A DNA stretch of 64,000 nt. Origin: Terriglobus albidus. GTDB lineage: Bacteria; Acidobacteriota; Terriglobia; Terriglobales; Acidobacteriaceae. Made by a program: the position numbers and the translations under genes. The stretch spans positions 3,410,001 through 3,474,000 of the forward strand of contig NZ_CP042806.1 of assembly GCF_008000815.1 (NCBI RefSeq), in the 5' to 3' direction. The first letter of the stretch is position 1. Each line of letters opens with the position of its first letter. This document shows positions 9,585 through 17,164 of this stretch, piece by piece. The notes under the pieces were generated by a model, which was not told the DNA's origin, did not search any database, and was given only the letters and a program-made list of their open reading frames with translations.

Positions 9585-11348
9585 TTATGTGGTCGGTCGG
9601 CAGCTGCATGCCGGCGAGGGACGAACGAACGCCTTGATCGTTGCGCAGGTCGTACCGGGAGTGGCAGGTCGAATCGTGTAAGCTCCAACCGCCGCGGGCA
9701 CGATAAAAGATTCTGCGTAGTGGACTGTAAACGGTGGAAAAGCCCCCGCTGGACTTTCGACGATCGCTTCCGGTCCGTGAACGAGATTGAGGACGTTGAG
9801 ATTTCCCTTAGTGTCGTGCGGTACAGTACCGGTGAACCAGTGGCGCCGTGTTTCGATGAATTGTGCTGAGTGAAGTCCGGTCAGTTCTTCGCGCCAGCCA
9901 TCGCTCTCGGCGATCGTCTCACTGCGATTGATCAGCGCCTGTTCCACCCATGTCGTGGTTCGGTCCCAGCAGATGTTCTCGATCCCATGATCCAGATGAA
10001 TTGGTCTTGGGCGGCCATCAAGCCCGACCCGTCCCCAATCCCACAATTTGAAGGTGAAGATATAAGGAGTCGCGCTGATCTCGAGCACTACGGTGTCGCG
10101 TCCCGAACAATGGATCGTTCCAGCCGGGATAAGGAAGTGATCATGTTTCTGGGCAGGGAAGCGATTCACATACCGCTCTGCCTCGAATTCGGTATCGTCG
10201 TCTGCCTGGGCGGCTCTCAGTTCTTTGGCCATGGTTTCACAGTTGATGTCGGCCTTCAGCCCTAGGTACACGCTTCCGTTTGGCTTCGCCTCCAGGATGT
10301 AGTAGCTCTCATCCTGGGTATACTTCATCCCAAATTCCCGCTGAATATATTCATTTCTCGGGTGTACCTGCAGCGAAAGATTGCCACCCTCAAATGTGTC
10401 CAGCAGGTCGAAGCGGATAGGGAATTCCGCTCCGAAACGCGAGACTACTGCCTGCCCAAGCAGTTCCATAGGATGGAAGAGCACGAGGTCGAGTGCGGGG
10501 ATTTCCACGGTCTTCTTCCCGAATCGCAGAAGTAGGCTATTTTCCTCGGGGACACAGTCAAAACACCACGCATAGTTCGCTTGATCGCGCGGCAGGTCGA
10601 AGACCTCCTCCATCCAGTGCCCGCCCCACGGGCCTGGATCAAAGAAGGGAACTACACGGAACGGTTGATGGACGGTCGCAGACAGACCTGCCTGAAGCTG
10701 TTCCGTCGAGATCATCTTGGGCAATGATGGAATGTTTGTGTCGATCAGGAAATTCGATCTGGGCAGGACTTCGGTCTTCAAACGATCGGCCGCTCGCCAA
10801 TCAATAAAGAAGCTGCGCTTGTACTTGAGGGATGAGCGTTCCGATCTATTCGGAATTCCTAAATTTCCGATCTCACCCCGGCGCTGTCGTTGTTGAATCT
10901 CCCAGCGCGCCATGTCGGCATAGAGAAGAAGGTCGAATTTCGGAAGCAGGAAGGAAGCTCCGGTCCCAATGACGATGGTGATGTCCGTAGCCATTGAGGG
11001 CAGGTCGGCGCGGGTTGCTTCCAGCTTTTCGGAGTCAATGAAGTCCCTAATCGCCAATGAGTTCATCCTGCCAAAGACAGGATCATCCGACAGGTATGGC
11101 TCAACCAGTTGGTCGATTTGATCCGGGGAGAGATACCAGTCCGCAGCGAACAGTTGGAGGTGGGGACCCAGCTCTTTGTGAAGGAAAAAACTAAGCTCAT
11201 CGACAAAGACTCCTGGATAGCATTCGATACAAACCAGTCCTGAACCTGTAGGAAGCGAGGCGCGTATCGCTTCAGCGATCGCTGGCCAACCGTCTAGGCA
11301 ATCACTATCCTGGGTCGTGACCTGAAGATATGGGGTTTTATCGTACAT
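9585..11348 (-). CDS. Class I phosphomannose isomerase-like protein with an extra N-terminal domain
   Basis: It probably interconverts mannose 6-phosphate and fructose 6-phosphate. The protein is 587 residues, against about 390 for E. coli ManA. The cupin-type catalytic part begins near residue 225 and shows the zinc-ligand pattern of the class: LSLQVHP (Q327, H329), YYILEA (E353) and GTIHC (H413), with the preceding PWGGHW as in short class I enzymes. The first 215 residues form a separate domain with a GSGLVCIECYPGVFVDEL stretch placed like a degenerate P-loop, reminiscent of nucleoside/uridine-kinase folds, without a GKS/T. The last 12 residues look unstructured. It is transcribed with the ROK kinase and diverges from a DeoR-type regulator. 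Confidence 0.75.
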   Translation of the reverse strand: MYDKTPYLQVTTQDSDCLDGWPAIAEAIRASLPTGSGLVCIECYPGVFVDELSFFLHKELGPHLQLFAADWYLSPDQIDQLVEPYLSDDPVFGRMNSLAIRDFIDSEKLEATRADLPSMATDITIVIGTGASFLLPKFDLLLYADMARWEIQQRQRRGEIGNLGIPNRSERSSLKYKRSFFIDWRAADRLKTEVLPRSNFLIDTNIPSLPKMISTEQLQAGLSATVHQPFRVVPFFDPGPWGGHWMEEVFDLPRDQANYAWCFDCVPEENSLLLRFGKKTVEIPALDLVLFHPMELLGQAVVSRFGAEFPIRFDLLDTFEGGNLSLQVHPRNEYIQREFGMKYTQDESYYILEAKPNGSVYLGLKADINCETMAKELRAAQADDDTEFEAERYVNRFPAQKHDHFLIPAGTIHCSGRDTVVLEISATPYIFTFKLWDWGRVGLDGRPRPIHLDHGIENICWDRTTTWVEQALINRSETIAESDGWREELTGLHSAQFIETRRHWFTGTVPHDTKGNLNVLNLVHGPEAIVESPAGAFPPFTVHYAESFIVPAAVGAYTIRPATPGTTCATIKAFVRPSPACSCRPTT

Positions 11349-11385
11349 CTTGCCTTCGGTCCTCCAAGGAGCATTTATACGCTTT

Positions 11386-11404
11386 AATGACCGTTATTGT
11401 CATT
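11386..11404. promoter_or_regulatory. Inverted repeat, candidate operator between divergent genes
   Basis: AATGAC (11386-11391) and GTCATT (11399-11404) form a perfect 6-bp inverted repeat around a 7-nt centre. It sits 38 nt upstream of the phosphomannose isomerase start and 107 nt upstream of the DeoR-type regulator. Position suggests an operator for that regulator, but a single 6-bp repeat can arise by chance. Confidence 0.4.
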
Positions 11405-11510
11405 TAGAGCATAAAATTAAGATCGAAATATGGATTAAGAAAAGTATTGTGGCGGAAGTAATGCCTCCTCAGCTCGTCTCCCGACGAGCGTTGTGTATGG
11501 TTAGAGGGAT

Positions 11511-12302
11511 ATGGCGCGAGGCAAAGACAAGCAGGTACAGAGGCACGAGCAGATTCTGAGTCGCTTGCAGGCAGTAGGAGAGATAACGGTTGAGGAATTG
11601 TGCTCGGAACTCGGGGCATCTGTGGTCACGATCCGTCGCGATCTTGATGAGCTCGAGCAGAGATCTCTCCTGAAGCGAACCCGTGGCGGCGCAATGCCGA
11701 TCGGGCCCCTGTTCTACGAGCCATTCAAAAAGGATCCGTCCTTCCAGGACAAGATTGGCAGCTTTGCCGAAGAGAAACGGCGCATCGCGCGTAAGGCCGC
11801 AGAGATGATCACCCCAGGCGCAACCATCGCACTTACCGGCGGAACGACGACCACCGAAATTATCCGATGCCTGAATGCGATCAGTGGGATCACGATTATC
11901 ACGAACACCGTAAACGTCGCGATGGAGCTCAGCTCGCGCAAAGACATTGATGTGTACGTCACCGGGGGACATCTGCGCGGCAACTGGTTCACACTGGTGG
12001 GCCCGCTTGCAACAGCATCGGCAGGCCTGCTGTTTGCGGACATCATGTTCCTTGGGGTGGACGGTATCGAAGTAAACCAGGGACTGACGTGTTCCCACCC
12101 GCAGGAAGCCGAGGTGCTGCGAATCCTCGCCGGCCACTCGAAACATCTCGTCGTGGTCGCGGACTCGAGCAAGCTAGGAAATGTGTCGAAGTGGCTGTTG
12201 TGTCCTACGTCCTCGATACAGGAGATCATCACCGATACCGGCGCAAAGGACGAGGCCATCAAGCCGTTCGAAGCCCTGGGGATCAAAGTGCATCGGGTGT
12301 GA
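11511..12302 (+). CDS. DeoR/GlpR-family transcriptional regulator
   Basis: A 263-residue cytoplasmic regulator. The N-terminus is the DeoR winged helix (RHEQILSRLQ, EELCSELGASVVTIRRDLDEL), followed by the sugar-phosphate-sensing domain of the ribose-5-phosphate isomerase fold (KRRIARKAAEMITPGATIALTGGTTTTEI, with the GGTTTTE effector loop, and VVADSSKLG). DeoR members usually repress sugar operons and are released by a phosphorylated sugar. It diverges from the phosphomannose isomerase/ROK pair with 162 nt between starts, so those genes are the likely targets. An AGAGGG ribosome site lies just before the ATG. It is followed by the RhaT-like transporter under a separate promoter. Confidence 0.88.
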   Translation: MARGKDKQVQRHEQILSRLQAVGEITVEELCSELGASVVTIRRDLDELEQRSLLKRTRGGAMPIGPLFYEPFKKDPSFQDKIGSFAEEKRRIARKAAEMITPGATIALTGGTTTTEIIRCLNAISGITIITNTVNVAMELSSRKDIDVYVTGGHLRGNWFTLVGPLATASAGLLFADIMFLGVDGIEVNQGLTCSHPQEAEVLRILAGHSKHLVVVADSSKLGNVSKWLLCPTSSIQEIITDTGAKDEAIKPFEALGIKVHRV

Positions 12303-12314
12303 AGAGCGCTTAAG
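12303..12314. promoter_or_regulatory. Upstream half of a paired operator (AGCGCT core) before the RhaT-like gene
   Basis: AAGAGCGCTTAA, core AGCGCT at 12305-12310, lies right after the DeoR stop codon. Its partner core is exactly 84 bp downstream (12389-12394). Equivalent upstream sites occur near 20181 and 23327, so this is one member of a three-promoter set. Confidence 0.6.
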
Positions 12315-12349
12315 TCGTTTTCATCTGCTTCCTGCGCACGCAATTTATT

Positions 12350-12377
12350 TTGACATCCGTGAAAAACTCGATCTAAT
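12350..12377 (+). promoter_or_regulatory. Predicted sigma-70-type promoter for the RhaT-like gene
   Basis: TTGACA (12350-12355) and TCTAAT (12372-12377) are separated by 16 nt. The downstream operator starts 10 nt after the -10 box, at or just past the likely transcription start, where a bound repressor would block initiation or clearance. Confidence 0.55.
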
Positions 12378-12386
12378 CTCCATCAC

Positions 12387-12400
12387 TGAGCGCTCAAATT
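12387..12400. promoter_or_regulatory. Downstream operator (TGAGCGCTCA palindrome) of the RhaT-like gene
   Basis: TGAGCGCTCAAAT with core 12389-12394 is a 10-bp perfect palindrome of the LacI-family kind (centre CG). The same word with extended arms recurs at 20260-20275 and 23421-23433. Confidence 0.65.
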
Positions 12401-12422
12401 GGGGCCAGAGGGGATGCACGTC

Positions 12423-13445
12423 ATGGAGAACGAGTTTGCGGGATTAGTTTTACTGGTGGGAGCGGGCGCCATGAATGCCTGCTTTGCGCTTCCCATGAAA
12501 CGGATGGGGAGATGGGCCTGGGAAAACACCTGGCTCGTCTGGAGTGGTTTTGCTCTTGTTCTGTTGCCCCTGTTGAGCGCGTTGTGTTTCATTCCCTCTC
12601 TTAAGGAAGCGCTCCTGGCAGGCGGGGTGAGCCTTCTGTTTCTCGTTGGTGTATGCGGATTTGCCTGGGGAATCGCTCAGGTATTATTCGGGCTCGCCAT
12701 CGACATGATTGGGGTAACCCTCTCATTTTCTATTGTGTTAGGTCTCTCCGCGGCAGTAGGGAGCATTGTCCCGTTTGTCAGGCTCGCTGTTCGTCGCGGA
12801 TTTGTCTTTACTGATTTGCTGTTTGTCGGCGCTCTGGCATTGGTACTGTCAGGAGTGTTTTTCTGCGCGTGGGCGGGCAGCGTCAGAGATCGATCACAGC
12901 CGGGAACAGAAAGCGTAAATCCGCGTTCCAGTTTCCATCGCGGGTTGATCTGTGCGGTCTGCAGCGGATTGGGCGCAGCGGCGATGAATATTGGGATCTC
13001 CCTGGGAGCTCCGATCGATCTGCAGGCGCTGGCTCACGGTGCCCAACCTGCATTGAGCCATACTGCCGTTTGGTTCCCCCTCCTGGAGGCAGGCGCAATT
13101 CCGAACCTGGCTTACTGCGCCCTTCTGCTTCGCCGAAACTCGAGTTACGGCAGGTTTAGCGCAGAACGAACCGGACGGTATTGGCTTGGCGGTTTGATTA
13201 TGGCCGTGTTCTGGTTTACAAGCAGCATCCTGTACAGCATCGGGGCGGCAAAAATGGGGCAATTCGGCCTGGCGATCGGATGGCCGGCATTCATGGCGGC
13301 AATTGTAGTCACCGCCGGGATCGTCGGCGTTGTGACCGGGGAGTGGACAGGAGCGCCTCGACGGGCCTTCAGCCTGCAGGCAACCGGTATGCTTCTGCTT
13401 CTTATTTCGATCCTTTTACTCGCGAAATCCAGTGGAAAGATGTGA
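12423..13445 (+). CDS. RhaT-like sugar/proton symporter
   Basis: A 340-residue inner-membrane protein with about ten hydrophobic helices, of the L-rhamnose-proton symporter (RhaT) family. Typical stretches are GAGAMNACFALPMKRM at the start, then WENTWLVW, FAWGIAQVLFG and SFSIVLGLSAAVGSIVP, all close to conserved RhaT segments; GEW occurs near the C-terminus. It should import a deoxy sugar or other monosaccharide with H+. ATG 12423 is preferred: AGAGGGG lies 9 nt before it, whereas a TTG at 12399 falls in the operator. A paralogue lies at 22299. Shared operators with the fucose genes make L-fucose or L-rhamnose the best substrate guesses. The specificity of RhaT homologues in this phylum is uncertain. 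Confidence 0.8.
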   Translation: MENEFAGLVLLVGAGAMNACFALPMKRMGRWAWENTWLVWSGFALVLLPLLSALCFIPSLKEALLAGGVSLLFLVGVCGFAWGIAQVLFGLAIDMIGVTLSFSIVLGLSAAVGSIVPFVRLAVRRGFVFTDLLFVGALALVLSGVFFCAWAGSVRDRSQPGTESVNPRSSFHRGLICAVCSGLGAAAMNIGISLGAPIDLQALAHGAQPALSHTAVWFPLLEAGAIPNLAYCALLLRRNSSYGRFSAERTGRYWLGGLIMAVFWFTSSILYSIGAAKMGQFGLAIGWPAFMAAIVVTAGIVGVVTGEWTGAPRRAFSLQATGMLLLLISILLLAKSSGKM

Positions 13446-13502
13446 TCCCGGAGGAAAGTTTCGGTTATGAAACTCGTTCATTCTTGCGTTTGCAATCTTT
13501 AT

Positions 13503-13547
13503 AAAGATCGAAAAATCGAGAAAGATCAATTTAATACGATCTTTTTA
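13503..13547. repeat. AAAGATC repeats with hairpin, possible terminator or operator
   Basis: AAAGATC occurs twice as a direct repeat (13503-13509, 13521-13527), and its complement GATCTTT lies at 13538-13544 followed by TTTT. The second and third copies can form a 7-bp stem with a 10-nt loop and a T-run, so it may terminate the transporter transcript. The AT-rich setting about 95 nt upstream of a receptor gene also allows a regulatory role. Confidence 0.4.
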
Positions 13548-13639
13548 TTGCATTAAGAACATTAAAAGCCTTACATTTCTCCTGCTTCGTAAGGGTCGCG
13601 TTTTCGGACTCCCGAAGGTCTGCGAAGGAGGCTAGGAAG

Positions 13640-16600
13640 ATGAATGTCGGAAAAGTTATCCGAACAAAAGCAATAACGCGGCTCCTCACACTATGGGCCG
13701 TATCCTGCATGATGGTCGGTGCTCTGCCGTATCGTCTGCATGCACAGACGGCGAATGCGTCGCTGTCAGGACACATAACGGATCCGTCGGGCGCGGTAAT
13801 CCCGGATGCCGATATCAGCTTGACCGAAACTGCGACCCACGTCACAAGCACAACAAGATCGAATCGCGAAGGCCTCTATACTTTTCCGTCCGTCAAACCT
13901 GGCGAATATTCCATGACAGTCAAGAGAGCCGGGTTTGGAGACGCGAAGATCAATGGCCTATCGCTCGCTGTTCAGGGCAATGTGCTTCGAGACGTCTCGT
14001 TGGCGCCAGGCTCGACAGCAGAGACCATCACGGTCCACTCCGAAACGGAAGATCTGGTGCAAAAGACCAGTTCTGAGCTCGGTACAGTGATTGACCAGAA
14101 GGCGATTCATCAGTTGCCGCTCAATGGAAGGAACTTCACGCAACTGCTGACTCTTACACCTGGAGCGACGCCTATCAGCACATCACAAAGCGCGGGCGTT
14201 GGCGTAAACGATCTGGCGAATCTTAGTGTTCCCACGGCAAGCGTCGCGCAACCTTCCATCCAGGGACAGACGAATCGTTCCAATCTGTATCTGCTTGATG
14301 GTGTTGTCAACACTGAGATGACCGGCAGCGTTTATGTCATTCCTCCGATTGTCGATGCAATGCAGGAATTCAAAGTGCAATCGCATGACGACAAAGCCGA
14401 GTACGGAAGCGTCCTGGGCGGCGTTATCAACGTCGTCACACGAAGTGGCACGAACTCGCTGCACGGCGCGGCATGGGAATTTGTAAGGAACAACATCTTC
14501 GATGCCCGCGATACGTTCCGCGATCAGAACAACACCGGCCCTTCTGCGTTCCGCCAGAATCAGTTTGGCGCCACTGTTGGAGGCCCGGTATTCCTGCCAA
14601 AGATCTATGACGGACGCAACCGCACCTTCTTCTTCTTCGGATATGAGGGATGGCGTTATCGGCAGGCAGCCCAATCGCGTTACCGCGTCCCCACTGACGC
14701 TGAGCTGGGAGGGGACTTCTCACGTTCGATTCTGTCGAACAATATCTACGATCCTGCGACTACTACCGGCACAGCAAGCTCCGGCTACACCCGTACTGCC
14801 TTCGCAGGACGGGTAATTCCTTCAAACAGAATCAACCCGACAGCCGCCAACTTCATCAAGACCTATTACGCGCGGCCAAATCTAACCGGAGATCCGCTGT
14901 ATAACGCGATCGTAACCCGTTCCAACTCTAACGATTCCGACCACTATATGATTCGTGGCGACGAACAACTGGGAAGCAGGAACGCCATCTTTGTTCGTTA
15001 CGATCGCCTCAATGTAACAAGCCTGTCGCCCGCATCAATCAGCCTGAGTACGGGAGCATCGGTGCCCGCAGAGAATCTGGGTGTGGGATGGACCGGAGTC
15101 CTGAGCAGCAAATTGCTCGCCGATGTTCGATTCGGAATCAGCAAGAGACCATTCTCACGATTCCAGCAGGACAGCGCCGGTCTCGATCCGATGAAAGGGC
15201 TTGGCTTTGTCAGCGCCGGAGGAACGACGTTCAGTCTAAGCACGCCGTATTCCGGTGGAGGTATGCAGACAGCAAATACGATCGAAAGCCCTGTATATAA
15301 CCTGTCGCCGAGTCTCACCTGGGTCGCCGGCAATCATAATTTGAAGTTCGGCATGCAGTACATCAAGCAGGGCAACGATTCCAATAGCCCGGCGTACGGC
15401 GGCTATACCTTCAGCAATGATCAGACAAGCGATCCCAGACAGGTCGGTACTACCGGAAACTCGCTTGCATCTGCGTTGCTGGGACTTCCATCGCAGATTA
15501 ACAACACGACAACGGTGAGCAACAGCAATCGCGTGTCGACGTATTCCTTCTATGCCCAGGACGTTTGGGCTCTCAATAAGAAAGTTACGATAACGTACGG
15601 TCTTCGCTTCGATCATCGTCGCTCGTTCTCTCCGTCCGGCTCGACGGTTGTGAGCGGTCTAACAACAGACGGTCTGTGGTGGATTGGTTTAGATAAATTG
15701 CCGTCTGCCTGCACTCAGACTGGTCAGAGCCCCTGTATTCCTGGTGACGGAACACTCGGTTCCATCAAAAATGGCGACAAGATTATGCTGTCGCCCTACG
15801 GCCGCTCCTGGGGACCTGTTCCTATATGGGGCGACTTCGGGCCTCGCATTGGTATCGCCTGGCGTATTACCGACAAGGTTGTGCTTCGTGGCGGATACGG
15901 CATCGTTTATGACCCGCTCATGGGTTTCGAGCAGGATTGGAAGGGGTTTGCTGGATCATGGCCCGCAACCGGATCGGTCACAGCTTCGCTGGCCGCCAAT
16001 CAGGTAGGATCCCCCGCAACGCCGATCGAATCGACATTTAGTTCGGTAGGCCGCGCCGTTCCCGCATCGGACCCGTGGGATACAGTGACCTGGTTTATGG
16101 ACCCCAAAATTCGTGATCCGCGGTCACAACAATACAACGTTACGGTGGAGCAGCAGATAGGCTCCAACATGGCTCTATCGGTCGGCTACGTGGGAAGCCA
16201 CACGGACCGGATGAGCGTTACAGGTATCTTCAACACCGCTCAGATTGCAGGCCCTGGAACACCAGCTCAGGTGAACGCGCGCAAGCCCTTCCCCTGGGTC
16301 ACGGCAACTCCTTTCATGAGTACCGACCGGGGATATGCAGATTACAACTCGCTGCAAGTGAAACTGGATCGCAGGTTCTCCAACGGGCTCCAGTACCTTA
16401 TCTCGTACACGTTCTCAAAATCGATGGATGCCGGTGGCAGCGGTCTTTTCGATGTAGAGAATGGACCGGGCGGCAGCTCTGCTCTTCAGAACTACTATGA
16501 CGTCAAAGAGAGCCGCAGTGTTTCGTCGTATGACATCCCGCACTTTCTTTCGATGGCTGGTCAGTATGAGCTTCCCTTCGGACGTAACAAACGCTATCTG

Positions 16601-17077
16601 ACACATGGACTGGCGAGCTATGTCCTCGGAAACTGGCAGATGAACGCTGTAGCTCAAGTTCGTTCGGGACAGCCGTACAATCTAACCGTCTCCGGCGATG
16701 TCGCGAACATCGGAACATCGTTCTCCTGGTGGAACTACGCGCGGCCCAATCAGATTGGCAACCCAAAGCCGGCGAATCCAACCCCACTCAAGTGGTTTGA
16801 CCCCGCGGCGTTCTCCGTGCCGGTCAACTCATACGGAAACTTCCGGCGTAATTCTCTCCGGACCTCACATGTAGCAACAGCGGATGCTTCGTTGTTCAAG
16901 AACTTCCCATTCAAAGATCAGCTCGCATTGAATTTCAGGGCTGAGATCTTCAACATCTTCAATATCCAGAACTATGGTGCTCCCAATACGACGATTGGGG
17001 ATCCCGGGGCCGGCCGAATCACCTCAAATGTTCTGCCTCCACGGCAGATTCAATTGGGGCTGCACCTGAGTTTCTAG
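13640..17077 (+). CDS. TonB-dependent receptor, Oar-like, with carboxypeptidase-regulatory-like N-terminus
   Basis: A 1145-residue outer-membrane receptor expected to take up oligosaccharides with TonB energy. A signal peptide ends near HAQ (residue 36). Next is a CarboxypepD_reg-like beta domain (ASLSGHITDPSGAVIPDADI), then a plug-like region with the QLPLNGRNFTQLLTLTPGA hallmark of the acidobacterial Oar group. A 22-strand-type barrel follows, with a second-last strand LNFRAEIFNIFN and terminal Phe (LHLSF). GGAGG lies 10 nt before the ATG. It stands between the RhaT-like transporter and an exported glycosidase and ends in its own terminator. The ligand is unknown; the neighbours suggest a fucose-containing or similar glycan. 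Confidence 0.9.
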   Translation: MNVGKVIRTKAITRLLTLWAVSCMMVGALPYRLHAQTANASLSGHITDPSGAVIPDADISLTETATHVTSTTRSNREGLYTFPSVKPGEYSMTVKRAGFGDAKINGLSLAVQGNVLRDVSLAPGSTAETITVHSETEDLVQKTSSELGTVIDQKAIHQLPLNGRNFTQLLTLTPGATPISTSQSAGVGVNDLANLSVPTASVAQPSIQGQTNRSNLYLLDGVVNTEMTGSVYVIPPIVDAMQEFKVQSHDDKAEYGSVLGGVINVVTRSGTNSLHGAAWEFVRNNIFDARDTFRDQNNTGPSAFRQNQFGATVGGPVFLPKIYDGRNRTFFFFGYEGWRYRQAAQSRYRVPTDAELGGDFSRSILSNNIYDPATTTGTASSGYTRTAFAGRVIPSNRINPTAANFIKTYYARPNLTGDPLYNAIVTRSNSNDSDHYMIRGDEQLGSRNAIFVRYDRLNVTSLSPASISLSTGASVPAENLGVGWTGVLSSKLLADVRFGISKRPFSRFQQDSAGLDPMKGLGFVSAGGTTFSLSTPYSGGGMQTANTIESPVYNLSPSLTWVAGNHNLKFGMQYIKQGNDSNSPAYGGYTFSNDQTSDPRQVGTTGNSLASALLGLPSQINNTTTVSNSNRVSTYSFYAQDVWALNKKVTITYGLRFDHRRSFSPSGSTVVSGLTTDGLWWIGLDKLPSACTQTGQSPCIPGDGTLGSIKNGDKIMLSPYGRSWGPVPIWGDFGPRIGIAWRITDKVVLRGGYGIVYDPLMGFEQDWKGFAGSWPATGSVTASLAANQVGSPATPIESTFSSVGRAVPASDPWDTVTWFMDPKIRDPRSQQYNVTVEQQIGSNMALSVGYVGSHTDRMSVTGIFNTAQIAGPGTPAQVNARKPFPWVTATPFMSTDRGYADYNSLQVKLDRRFSNGLQYLISYTFSKSMDAGGSGLFDVENGPGGSSALQNYYDVKESRSVSSYDIPHFLSMAGQYELPFGRNKRYLTHGLASYVLGNWQMNAVAQVRSGQPYNLTVSGDVANIGTSFSWWNYARPNQIGNPKPANPTPLKWFDPAAFSVPVNSYGNFRRNSLRTSHVATADASLFKNFPFKDQLALNFRAEIFNIFNIQNYGAPNTTIGDPGAGRITSNVLPPRQIQLGLHLSF

Positions 17078-17093
17078 CGTCGATGTAATTCTG

Positions 17094-17134
17094 GACAGGC
17101 AATCGGCTGCATTGCGGTTGCCTGTCATTTGTTT
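17094..17134 (+). terminator. Rho-independent terminator after receptor gene
   Basis: A 12-bp stem (17094-17105 with 17115-17126, one G-T) with a 9-nt loop is followed by ATTTGTTT. It begins 17 nt after the receptor stop codon. Confidence 0.8.
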
Positions 17135-17164
17135 CGAACCTGAGGGGGAAAAGACAGATCCATC

